Made by a program: the position numbers and the translations under genes
NCBI GenBank assembly: GCA_964620445.1
Contig: CAZUHB010000002.1
Coordinates: 160,139 to 224,138 of the forward strand
Direction of reading: 5' to 3'
DNA length: 64,000 nt
DNA from: CAZUHB01 sp964620445
Lineage (GTDB): Bacteria; Planctomycetota; B15-G4; CAYZWU01
In this document: positions 31,349 to 39,509 of the stretch, piece by piece
How positions within the stretch are numbered: the first letter of the stretch is position 1
How the letters are laid out: every line of letters starts with the position of its first letter
Notes under the pieces: model-generated
Told to the model about the DNA's origin: nothing
What the model saw: only the letters and a program-made list of their open reading frames with translations
Databases searched by the model: none

Positions 31349-33223
31349 TTACTTGGCGATCATCAGGATCGGCTGCCCCGCCGGAACCTCGTTCCCGATC
31401 GAGATCAGCACGCTGTCGATCCGCCCGTCACAGGGAGACTTGACGTCGTGGTCAGCCTTCATCGCCTCGACCACGGCCACCACCTGTCCCGATGAGATCA
31501 CGTCGCCCTCCTTGACGAGGAGGTCCTTGAGCGTGACCGCTCCGGGAAAGGGCGCCTTCAGGGGAACGGAGTTGTTGCTACCCGCGGCCGCGGGGGCCGC
31601 AACCTTGACCGGCGCCTCGGCGGCCGCTTCCTCGTAAGAGAGGGTGACCTTGAAAGTACGCACCGTGCCGTCGATCTCGGCCACCTCGCAGGTGACCGGA
31701 CCGGACGGGGCCGCGGGCGCTGCCGCGGGCGCTGCCGCGGGCGCTGCTGCCGCGGGCGCGGGCGCGGGAGCCTCGGCAGGCTTTTCCTTCTCCTTGAGGG
31801 GGAGCACGATACGGCCCTTGCCCTGGAGGAGATGGAGCCCCTCGTTGGCTTCCACCTTCTTGCCCGGTTTCATCTGGCTGAGGACGAGGAAGACATTCTC
31901 CTCGGTCGGTTCGAGGCCGTGGTCCTTGACGATCTTTTCCGCCTCGGCGATGTTGTTCGGCGCCACCTCGAGCGGATCTCCGTCGAAGGGATCCATCTTG
32001 AGCTGTTCGGCGGCGATCTTGACCACGTCCGGATCGGGTTCTGCCGGAGGCTTTCCGAAGTAGCCCAGGATGGTGCGGCCGTAACCCTCGTTCATCTTCT
32101 CCCAGCGGCCGAACATGACGTTGTTGAACGCCTGCAACCAGTAGAACTGGCTGCCCGGGGTGACGCTCGTCCAGGCGCCGCCCGCCTTGACCACGACGGG
32201 GAACTCGTCGAGCACCTGGGAGTACTTGTCCGCGATGCCCGCGTCGACCATCATGTTCACGTTGGGCCCGATGGCGCCGCCCGGCATGGGGAAGCCGCAC
32301 ACGCGCGGGTCGGGCGTGGTGCAGATCGGGTTGAACTTGTACTCCTTCATCCCCTCCTGGAGGATGTTGGAGACCTCGCCCATCTTGGTCTCGTCGATGT
32401 CGAGCGAATAGCCCGTGCCCTTGAGCATGTGGGCCATGGATCGCACATCGGGCTGGCAGGTGCCGCTCGCGTACGGCACGAGTCCGAGGTCGATACCGTC
32501 GCAGCCGCCCTCGACGGCGGCGAGGTAGTAGGCCACGGCCGTGCTCGCCGTGTCGTGAGTGTGGCACCAAAGCGGAATCTCGGGAGGCAGGATCGCGCGG
32601 ATCCCCTTGGCCGTCTCGTACACCGTCTTGGTGTCGCACGTGCCGCTCGCGTCCTTCATGCAGAGAGAATCGATCTGCACGTCCGACTCGATGAGCTGCC
32701 TGGCCACGCTGATGTAGTATTCCGAGGTGTGAACCGTGGTCGCACCGAAGGACGGCGGCAGACCCATGAGCGCCACGCACACCTGGTGGTGCATGCCCGA
32801 TTCCACGATCGGCCGGCCCGTCTTGACGAGCAGATCCACGTTGTTGGTGAAGTCGAAGTTGCGGTCCCAGTCGGTCCCGTGCTTCTTCATCATCTTGGCC
32901 TGCATCTGGAGAGGCTCGATCGCCTGCGTGGTGAGAGTCACGCCCGAGATGGAACGCGTCAGGATCTGGGTGATCGAGTCGGGGCCGACAACCTTGCGCA
33001 TCTTGTCCATGCACTCGAAGGGATCCTCGTTCACGTAGAGGATGGGCGCCTGGAAACGGGCGCCGCCGCCGAACTCGAAATGGCGTATTCCCGCATCGAC
33101 AGAGGCTTCCATGGCTGGAAGCAGGTCGTCGACTCGCACCTTGCCCCCGAAGGCGCTCTGCAGACCATCCCTGAATGGTGTGAACATGACGCGGATCTTC
33201 TTCGGACTCTCTGCGTAAATCAC
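31349..33223 (-). CDS. oadA: Biotin-dependent carboxyltransferase/decarboxylase alpha subunit
   Basis: 624 residues from GTG 33223 (AGGAGATTC upstream; GTG overlaps the preceding TGA). The N-terminal TIM-barrel carboxyltransferase domain has FTPFRDGLQSAFGGKVR, CMKDASG (catalytic Lys and metal Asp) and WCHTHDTAS (metal His pair). A conserved carboxylase region, an Ala/Pro-rich flexible linker (about 490-515) and a biotinyl domain with EAMKADHDVKSP follow; Lys of the MK pair is the biotin site, with Ala after it instead of the common Met. Substrate is oxaloacetate or another 2-oxo acid or CoA ester; oxaloacetate fits the barrel best. Confidence 0.93.
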   Translation of the reverse strand: MIYAESPKKIRVMFTPFRDGLQSAFGGKVRVDDLLPAMEASVDAGIRHFEFGGGARFQAPILYVNEDPFECMDKMRKVVGPDSITQILTRSISGVTLTTQAIEPLQMQAKMMKKHGTDWDRNFDFTNNVDLLVKTGRPIVESGMHHQVCVALMGLPPSFGATTVHTSEYYISVARQLIESDVQIDSLCMKDASGTCDTKTVYETAKGIRAILPPEIPLWCHTHDTASTAVAYYLAAVEGGCDGIDLGLVPYASGTCQPDVRSMAHMLKGTGYSLDIDETKMGEVSNILQEGMKEYKFNPICTTPDPRVCGFPMPGGAIGPNVNMMVDAGIADKYSQVLDEFPVVVKAGGAWTSVTPGSQFYWLQAFNNVMFGRWEKMNEGYGRTILGYFGKPPAEPDPDVVKIAAEQLKMDPFDGDPLEVAPNNIAEAEKIVKDHGLEPTEENVFLVLSQMKPGKKVEANEGLHLLQGKGRIVLPLKEKEKPAEAPAPAPAAAAPAAAPAAAPAAPSGPVTCEVAEIDGTVRTFKVTLSYEEAAAEAPVKVAAPAAAGSNNSVPLKAPFPGAVTLKDLLVKEGDVISSGQVVAVVEAMKADHDVKSPCDGRIDSVLISIGNEVPAGQPILMIAK

Positions 33224-33432
33224 TTTTGAATCTCCTCAATATGTGTCACCCGGGCGCCGGGTATTTTGGCTGCCACAGCAGTGTGAATCGCCGAGACCAC
33301 CGCGAGATCGACTCCGCCCCACTTGGCGGGGAACAGTGCCGTGACCAGGCGGATGACGACTGCCAGAACTGAGAGCAGGATGAAAACGGCCAGGAAGGAA
33401 TAGAGACAAGTCAAGACGCTGAAGTTATCCAT
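33220..33432 (-). CDS. Small membrane subunit, OadG-like gamma chain
   Basis: 70 residues with one N-terminal membrane helix (FLAVFILLSVLAVVIRLVTALFP) and a soluble tail. OadG-type gamma chains have this plan and assemble the alpha and beta subunits. Its stop overlaps the oadA GTG. Similarity to OadG cannot be shown from so short a sequence, so the name rests on topology and position as first gene of the pump operon. The ribosome site before ATG 33432 is weak. Confidence 0.75.
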   Translation of the reverse strand: MDNFSVLTCLYSFLAVFILLSVLAVVIRLVTALFPAKWGGVDLAVVSAIHTAVAAKIPGARVTHIEEIQK

Positions 33433-33512
33433 GGCTTCACGCGGATTCTTTTAAAAAATATTGGGAAGGAAAAATACTTCTTCAGAGATCATCTTCTCCG
33501 GTGAATTTGGTT

Positions 33513-33541
33513 ACCTTATTCCTGCTCGGCCATGTTGTCAA
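33513..33541 (-). promoter_or_regulatory. Candidate promoter of the decarboxylase operon
   Basis: On the minus strand TTGACA (33541-33536), a 17-bp spacer and TAAGGT (33518-33513, three of six matches). It lies about 80 bp upstream of the gamma-chain ATG and inside the 5' extension of the longest biotin-ligase frame, which supports the later start chosen for that gene. Confidence 0.4.
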
Positions 33542-33571
33542 TCTACTATTTGCGAAATTGGACAGGCGATT

Positions 33572-34570
33572 TTGGACACTCCCTGCGTCATCGTCACGGA
33601 CTCGGTCGAAAGGGCTGAAACCTTTTTCAATCGGGCTTCCTGCCCGGAGCCGGCCGATCTTTCGGGACACTGCGATCCAGCCCTGAAAGACCTCTTGTTC
33701 GGCCCCGGATCGGTGCATGCGATCACCGTACCGAACCTGGCCGTTCCAGCCCGATTCCGCCTTCTGATCCTCCAGAAGTGGGCTGGGCGATCCAACCTCG
33801 AAATGCTCACCGAGGCGCAGCGGAAGGGCATCGCCATTCCTGACGGACTCGTCTGTGGAGCCGTGGCCGGGAAGGATTTCGTGGGCCGATTCGACCGTTC
33901 CTGGCAGTGCGTGGGCGGAAACCTCCACGCCGTGGTTCACCTCGAGCCGGGGCTCACACTGCAAAGGGCCGGTCCGGCCTTCTCCATCCTCGCAGCGGTG
34001 GCGTGCGTCGATGCGGTCCGCGTGAAAATGTCCGGCGCGAACCGGGAGGCGGAGGATGGTCCTCCCGCGCCGCGGATCAAATGGATCAACGATGTCTATC
34101 TCGGCACACGCAAGGTGGCGGGGGTTCTGACGCGCCAGACCTATCACGATCCTGTCATCACGGACGTCTTCCTCGGCATCGGCGTCAACGTGCTCTCCGA
34201 TCCGGATGTGGAACGGGACCGGTTCGTGCCCGCCGTTGGAAGCCTGGCCTCGATCCTGCCCGGGCCGGAGTGGGCTCCGGGACTCTTCCTGGTCGAATTC
34301 CTCCGCCGCGTCGACTACTGGTACGACAGGCTGCTGGCCGACGGGGTCCGGCCTCTGCTCGAGAGCTACTCATCGCACAGCAATGTGCTGAACCGGTCGG
34401 TCCGCATCTACGAGGACGGTTTCGGTCTCGGCTCTGCCGGCGGCGACTCGCGCCGGCTCGTGGCGCGGGGACGGGTCGTATCGGTTCTCGACGACCTGTC
34501 CTTGCGCCTGGAGGGGGTTTCCAGGCCGATCGCGGCGGGGCGGCTCGCATTCGACAGCGATTGCGACTGA
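33572..34570 (+). CDS. birA: Biotin--protein ligase (BirA/BPL catalytic domain)
   Basis: 332 residues from TTG 33572; the frame is open to TTG 33461, but that start would be only 28 bp from the divergent oadG-like ATG and would overlap its promoter. Conserved BPL elements are FVGRFDRSWQCVGGNLH (biotin-binding GRxxRxW-like loop), the catalytic KWINDVYLGTRKVAGVLT and the GIGVNV motif. There is no DNA-binding helix-turn-helix at the N-terminus, so it is a pure ligase and not a repressor. Divergent placement next to oadA points to biotinylation of the EAMK site of that subunit. Confidence 0.88.
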   Translation: MDTPCVIVTDSVERAETFFNRASCPEPADLSGHCDPALKDLLFGPGSVHAITVPNLAVPARFRLLILQKWAGRSNLEMLTEAQRKGIAIPDGLVCGAVAGKDFVGRFDRSWQCVGGNLHAVVHLEPGLTLQRAGPAFSILAAVACVDAVRVKMSGANREAEDGPPAPRIKWINDVYLGTRKVAGVLTRQTYHDPVITDVFLGIGVNVLSDPDVERDRFVPAVGSLASILPGPEWAPGLFLVEFLRRVDYWYDRLLADGVRPLLESYSSHSNVLNRSVRIYEDGFGLGSAGGDSRRLVARGRVVSVLDDLSLRLEGVSRPIAAGRLAFDSDCD

Positions 34571-34687
34571 GCAAAAACCAACTTGTCAATCGCTTCGTAT
34601 AGTGCTATTGATTTGTGCTTGGATTCGCGGACAAATCCCCTGACAAATTCTTGTTTGATAAGCTGGCTTTTTTTAAGGATTTCGACC

Positions 34688-35536
34688 ATGCGTAATTACG
34701 GTGTCTTTTTCGGTATCGGTCTGCTTTTCCTGCTGCTCTCCACGGGCTGCTCATCGATCATCAACGATTCCGCCCCCAGCGCGACGGCGGCTCTGCCGGC
34801 GCCCTTCGCCCTCGCATCGGTCCTTCCCGAGGAAGGCGCCGAAGAGGAGGAGAAGGAGGTCTGGTCGGGCCTCTTCGAGGCGGGAGCCTTGTTCACGGGC
34901 GGAAACACCAAGTCGCGCGAGGCGGACGCCAAGGTCGAGATCAAGGCCGACTGGGACGGCGAAAGGTTCAGCGCCTATCTGCGGAGCGAATGGGGCGAAT
35001 CGGTCGACGACGAAGGCGAGATGGAACGGCACCGCAACCGCCAGACCGCGGGAGCCAAGTACGAGCATGATTTTTCCGAGCGGCTCTATGGCTACGGCGG
35101 AGTGGATTTCGAAAAGGACGAGTTCCAGGACTTGCGCTTGAGAACGACAGGCACCGTGGGTGGCGGTTTCAAGATCCTCGAGGAAGAGAAGCACAAGCTT
35201 CACGCCGAGGCCGGTGTCGGTTACGAGGCGAGCGACTATTACGATGACGAGAACAGGGACAATGCCGTTGGCCGCTTCGGCGAGAGCTACGAGTGGCTGA
35301 TCAACGAGCAGTGGACCTTCCTGCAGACCTTCGAGCTGATCTCCAACCTGGAGGAGGTCGACGACGACGTGCGCACGACCACCACGGGCGAGCTCCGGAA
35401 CCAGTTGACGGAGAACCTTTTCCTCTCCTTCGGCGTGGAGCACCGCTACAACGGCGAACCCGCTGTGGACGACAATGGCGACCGCAAGAAACGCCAGGAC
35501 TGGCTCGCCACGATCAAGGTGGGCTGGACCTTCTAG
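34688..35536 (+). CDS. DUF481-like barrel protein with lipoprotein signal
   Basis: 282 residues from ATG 34688 (AAGGA upstream; signal sequence begins here). The signal peptide FFGIGLLFLLLSTGC ends in a lipobox (LSTGC). After an acidic linker come alternating beta strands with aromatic ends, ending in WTF, as in DUF481/YdiY-type outer-membrane barrels (GALFTGGNTKSREADAKVEIKA; RLYGYGGVDFEKDEF; NLFLSFGVEHRYN). The combination of lipid anchor and barrel is odd. It may form a lipoprotein attached to the outer membrane or a true barrel with an atypical signal. The function is unknown. Confidence 0.7.
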   Translation: MRNYGVFFGIGLLFLLLSTGCSSIINDSAPSATAALPAPFALASVLPEEGAEEEEKEVWSGLFEAGALFTGGNTKSREADAKVEIKADWDGERFSAYLRSEWGESVDDEGEMERHRNRQTAGAKYEHDFSERLYGYGGVDFEKDEFQDLRLRTTGTVGGGFKILEEEKHKLHAEAGVGYEASDYYDDENRDNAVGRFGESYEWLINEQWTFLQTFELISNLEEVDDDVRTTTTGELRNQLTENLFLSFGVEHRYNGEPAVDDNGDRKKRQDWLATIKVGWTF

Positions 35537-35561
35537 CGCGGAGACAGGCGAAATTCGACTC

Positions 35562-36407
35562 ATGTTGAAACTCAACGGGATCTACAAAGCTTTCGGGTCG
35601 ACGAAGGCTGTCGATGGCCTCACCCTCGAGATCAAGGAGGGTGAGGTCTTCGGCCTTCTGGGTCCGAACGGCGCGGGCAAGACGACCACTGTCAACCTCG
35701 CCATGGGGCTTCTGGCCCCGGACAGGGGAACGATCGAAATCGGCGACGGCCGCTCCCCGCTCGACGCGGCCAGCAGGGCGCTCGTGGGAGTGGCCCCCCA
35801 GGCGATCGCCCTCTACGAGGAGCTCACCGGCAGGGAGAACCTGACTTTCTTCGGCAGATTGCAGGGTCTGGGCCGCGGAAAACTGAAAAGCCGCGTGGCG
35901 AGCGCGCTCGAGTTCGTCGATCTCGCGGAACGGGCCGGCGATCACGTCAAGAAATACTCGGGAGGAATGAAGAGACGGCTCAATCTCGCCTGCGCCCTGA
36001 TCCACGATCCCCCCCTCATCCTTCTCGACGAACCAACGGCGGGGGTCGATCCCCAATCTCGCAACGCGCTCTACGAGAACATAAAGGCGCTGAAAGCCGA
36101 GGGACGGACGATCATCTACACGACCCACTACATGGAGGAGGCTCAGAAGCTCTGCGATCGCGTGGGAATCATCGACCTCGGACGCCTTCTGGCTCTCGAC
36201 ACCGTCGAAGGTCTGATCGCCAACCACGGCGGTGCGAGCGTTCTGGTCGTCGATCGCGGCGACAAGGAGGAACGCGTCGAGACCGCCGATCCCCTCGCCG
36301 AGCTCACGAGGCTGAACAGCGGGGGAGGATTGAAGACGTTCCGTCTGGAACGCCCCGACCTGGAACAGGTTTTTCTCAACCTCACCGGCAGAAAGCTGAG
36401 GGACTGA
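35562..36407 (+). CDS. ABC transporter ATP-binding protein (ABC-2 type)
   Basis: 281 residues from ATG 35562; the frame is open further up inside the previous gene but homology begins at MLKLNGIYKAFGSTKAVDG. Walker A GPNGAGKTT (about 37-45), signature KYSGGMKRRL, Walker B LILLDEPTAGVD and H-loop TTHYMEE are intact. DrrA/NatA-like exporter ATPase with a C-terminal extension after residue 220. Its stop overlaps the permease ATG (TGATG), so the two form one unit. Confidence 0.92.
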   Translation: MLKLNGIYKAFGSTKAVDGLTLEIKEGEVFGLLGPNGAGKTTTVNLAMGLLAPDRGTIEIGDGRSPLDAASRALVGVAPQAIALYEELTGRENLTFFGRLQGLGRGKLKSRVASALEFVDLAERAGDHVKKYSGGMKRRLNLACALIHDPPLILLDEPTAGVDPQSRNALYENIKALKAEGRTIIYTTHYMEEAQKLCDRVGIIDLGRLLALDTVEGLIANHGGASVLVVDRGDKEERVETADPLAELTRLNSGGGLKTFRLERPDLEQVFLNLTGRKLRD

Positions 36408-37708
36408 TGAGGAGCATCGTGGCCCTGGCCGGCAAGGATATCCTTCTCCTCCAGAGGGACCGTGTCGGATTCTTCTTCGTCTTCTTCTTTCCCCTGATCT
36501 ACGCGGTCTTCTTCGGCGCCATTTTCTCCGGAGCGGGGGAGGGCGGTATGGGTGCCATGAAGATCGTCGTCGTCGACGAGGACTCGAGCGATGCGTCCCG
36601 TCGTTTCGCGGGACGGCTCGAGGCGTCGACCGAGTTCGCGGTGACGAGGAGCGACCGGAGCGGTGCGGCCGACATGGTGCGGCGAGGCGATCAGGTCGCT
36701 TATGTCATCCTGCCGTCAGGCTTTCAAGAATCGACGGACAGGATCCTCCTGGCCGAATCGATCCGCATCATCATCGGTGTCGATCCGGGACGCAAGGCCG
36801 AGTCGGGAATGATCCAGGGGCTGCTGACACAGTACGCCTTCCGATCCTTCCAGGACATCCTGACCGATCGCGGCACCATGAGGCGCCTGACGCAATCAGC
36901 GCGGGAGAGGATCGAGGCCGACGAGGAGATCGACGGGGTCACGAAGACCCTTCTCGTCCGCTTCATGAAGGAGGTCGATTTCTTCATGGCCGGACTCCCC
37001 GATGAGGCCGCGGCCGAAGCTCCCGGCATCGAAGGGGAGAGCGCGGGCCTGGAGGGTTGGAATCCTATCGACATCGAGGTGGAAAGCGTGCTCAAGGAGA
37101 GAATCCACCCGCGATCGAGTTACGAGATCACCATGCCCCAGGCGTTCATCTGGCTGCTGCTCGGCTGCTCGGCAGCGTTCGCCGTATCGCTCGTCATGGA
37201 ACGGACGAGAGGCACTCTCATCCGGCTGAAGAGCGCCCCGATCACACTGACCCACATCCTGGCCGGAAAAGCGCTCGCCTGCTTTCTCACGACTCTCGGC
37301 GGGCTGGCCGTTCTGTTCGCCATATTCAGACTCGTTTTCGGTGTCCGGCCCGATTCCTATCCCTTGCTCATCCTCGCCCTGATCGCTGCCGCTCTCGCTT
37401 TCGTGGGGATCATGATGCTCATCTCGGTGATGGGAAAAACCGAGGCTTCAGTCGGCGGGATCGGCTGGGCGTTCCTGCTCATCATGGCCATGACCGGCGG
37501 CGGCATGATTCCTCTCATGTTCATGCCGGGCTGGATGAAGGGGGTGAGCGATTTCAGCTTTGTCAAATGGGCCGTGCTCGCTGTCGAGGGCGCGGTCTGG
37601 AGGGGATTCAGTCTGTCCGAAATGCTCCTCCCCTGCGGAATCCTCGTCGCCATCGGCGTGATCAGCTTCTTCCTGGGCGTCCGCGTGTTCAGGATCACCG
37701 CCGACTGA
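36407..37708 (+). CDS. ABC-2 type permease
   Basis: 433 residues: one N-terminal membrane segment (FFFVFFFPLIYAVFFGAIFSG), a large extracytoplasmic loop (about 40-235) and five to six further helices, the YhgE/DrrB-like layout of ABC-2 permeases with a periplasmic domain. It pairs with the upstream ATPase. Substrate cannot be told. The stop abuts the stop of the convergent HAD gene with no spacer. Confidence 0.9.
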   Translation: MRSIVALAGKDILLLQRDRVGFFFVFFFPLIYAVFFGAIFSGAGEGGMGAMKIVVVDEDSSDASRRFAGRLEASTEFAVTRSDRSGAADMVRRGDQVAYVILPSGFQESTDRILLAESIRIIIGVDPGRKAESGMIQGLLTQYAFRSFQDILTDRGTMRRLTQSARERIEADEEIDGVTKTLLVRFMKEVDFFMAGLPDEAAAEAPGIEGESAGLEGWNPIDIEVESVLKERIHPRSSYEITMPQAFIWLLLGCSAAFAVSLVMERTRGTLIRLKSAPITLTHILAGKALACFLTTLGGLAVLFAIFRLVFGVRPDSYPLLILALIAAALAFVGIMMLISVMGKTEASVGGIGWAFLLIMAMTGGGMIPLMFMPGWMKGVSDFSFVKWAVLAVEGAVWRGFSLSEMLLPCGILVAIGVISFFLGVRVFRITAD

Positions 37709-38366
37709 TCAGCGATCGTCGAGCAGAGCCCAGTCGAAACGCTCGAAGCCGTCGTACACCCTGAACGCTTCTTCGAACGGGATGTGATGGTTTTCGCGCG
37801 TGCGCACCGCCACGGCCGTCATGCCGGCGGCAAGCGCCGCACGCACGCCGTGCAGGGCATCCTCGAACACGAGGCACTCGGCCGGTTCCACGCCGAGCGT
37901 CTCGGCGGCGGCCAGAAAGATGTCGGGCTCCGGCTTGCCGCGCTCCACATCTTCTCCGGTCACGATGGCATCGAAAGAGCGTGCCAGCCCCAGCTCGTCG
38001 AGCATGGCGCTGACAACCGCGCGGAACGATGACGACGCCACAGCCATGAGGTAGCCGCGCATCTTGAGTCCGACGATCAGTTCGGGCACGCCCGGCCTCG
38101 GCACGATCCCCTCGCGGATCAGGTCGAGCACCGCGCCCTCCCGCGCGCTGATCAGGTCCGACACGCTGTCCGTCAGGCTGAACCGGACCTTCAGCTCTTC
38201 GAAAAGGTCGCGATCGTCGCGGCCGAGGAATGCGTGAGAATCGGCTTCGGACAGCTCCTCGCCAAAGGCGGCCAGAACCCTGTTGGTCGCCTCCAAGTGC
38301 AGGGGTTCGCTGTCCACGAGCACACCATCCATGTCGAGAATTACTGCTTCCATTTCCGCTTCCATA
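37709..38366 (-). CDS. HAD-superfamily hydrolase, beta-phosphoglucomutase/phosphatase-like
   Basis: About 218 residues from ATG 38366 (ATG 38354 also fits). Motif I is DMDGVLVDSEP, with a helical cap after it. Motif II is VASSSF, motif III GKPEPDIF and motif IV VFEDALHGVRAA. This is a beta-PGM/GPH-like sugar-phosphate phosphatase or mutase. The open frame extends 118 codons further upstream, but that stretch lacks HAD features and a ribosome site. It is convergent with the ABC-2 permease. Confidence 0.85.
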
Positions 38367-38840
38367 ATGTTGTCCATCGCCGGGGAATTCTCACCGACGG
38401 TGTCGAGGATCGAATCCCCGATGTGCACGCCTTCGAGAAGAACCTCCTCGGCGGGTTCGAAGTGATTGAATATAAGAACGTTATAACCACAAAATGCAAG
38501 CACCCTTCTCGAAGAGATCGCCCTTTGCCGACGGAATGGCCGCGGTGAAAGCTCCGGGATCGTTCCGGATTTCAATCTTCTCATCGATCGGCTGGCGCCA
38601 ACCAAATAAATTCGCGGAGAACCGGGCAAAATCAAGCTACGTACTTCTTCGTAGGACATTTTCCCTAAATCAAAATAGGACAGAAATTTATCCCACCCAA
38701 CTTCGGTTTTCGTCAGCATTTGCCGAAATGAATTCTAGTGATAATTAACGAGGGGCCGATCCCTTTTCGGGACAAAGGCATGAGGATTCGGCGCGGTCCG
38801 AAGGACGCACCGCTCCCGGTGCCCTTGGGGTGATCGTTAC
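38367..38840 (-). other. 474-bp region between divergent HAD and YfiR-like genes
   Basis: An upstream continuation of the HAD frame exists on the minus strand (to 38719) but is not supported as coding. The right half (38600-38760) is AT-richer and probably holds the promoters of both genes. I see no repeat or hairpin worth naming. Confidence 0.4.
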
Positions 38841-39509
38841 GTGGTGAAAGAGGCGAACAGACGAGGAGCCGACAGGCCGAATAAACAGAAACAGACGAAA
38901 GGGCTCGCGCTCTTCCTCCTGTTACTGCTGCTGATCATCGTTTGCACGAGCGATCAATACCTTCGGTCAGAAGCGAATCTGGCAAACGGATCGGGGGATT
39001 CCAAAAATTCCAGACCTGAATACGAGGTCAAAGCGGCCTTCATTTACAACTTCATTCGCTTCACGAAATGGCCTGAGTCGGCGTTCGAAACAGCCAAGAG
39101 CGCGTGGCGCATCGGAATCGTGGGCCGGAATCCCTTCGGATCCATTCTCGCCAAAACGGTGCGAGGCCGAACGGTCGCCCGCCGAAAAATCTCTGTCCAT
39201 TACTTCCAAAAGCCGAACGACAAAGGGATCGTCAGCTGCCACGTCCTCTTTATCAGCGAATCGGAAAAAACGCGTCTCCCTCGTATCCTGAAGGCTGTCG
39301 AAGGCAAGCACGTTTTGACGGTGAGCGACATGAAGAATTTCAGGGAGGCCGGGGGGCTGGTGAAGCTCTTCATCAAGAACAGCAAGGTCCGATTCGAGAT
39401 CAATTTCGTTGTCGCTGAAAAATCGAAAATGAAGATCAGTTCGAAGCTCTTGGATATGGCTGAGAACAAGATGGATCGCAGGAGATCTGGAAACTCGGAG
39501 AACAGATAA
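38841..39509 (+). CDS. YfiR-family (DUF4154) periplasmic protein
   Basis: 222 residues from GTG 38841 (a second GTG follows at 38844). A signal-like hydrophobic stretch (LALFLLLLLLIIVC) is followed by the YfiR pattern YEVKAAFIYNFIRFTKWPESAF, IGIVGRNPFG, CHVLFIS and VKLFIKNSKVRFEIN. In Pseudomonas YfiR represses the CHASE8-bearing cyclase YfiN from the periplasm. Here the partner is probably the histidine kinase whose ATG overlaps this stop (TAATG), so a comparable periplasmic inhibition of the kinase is likely. Confidence 0.85.
   Translation: MVKEANRRGADRPNKQKQTKGLALFLLLLLLIIVCTSDQYLRSEANLANGSGDSKNSRPEYEVKAAFIYNFIRFTKWPESAFETAKSAWRIGIVGRNPFGSILAKTVRGRTVARRKISVHYFQKPNDKGIVSCHVLFISESEKTRLPRILKAVEGKHVLTVSDMKNFREAGGLVKLFIKNSKVRFEINFVVAEKSKMKISSKLLDMAENKMDRRRSGNSENR

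Noticed and set aside
31690..31765. Short GC-rich repeats in oadA, first considered as a possible array
   Set aside because: They encode the Ala/Pro-rich linker before the biotinyl domain, a common feature of the family.
38367..38719. Upstream extension of the HAD frame
   Set aside because: Residues before MEAEMEAVILDMDG do not belong to the fold and no ribosome site supports the earlier start; read as leader sequence.
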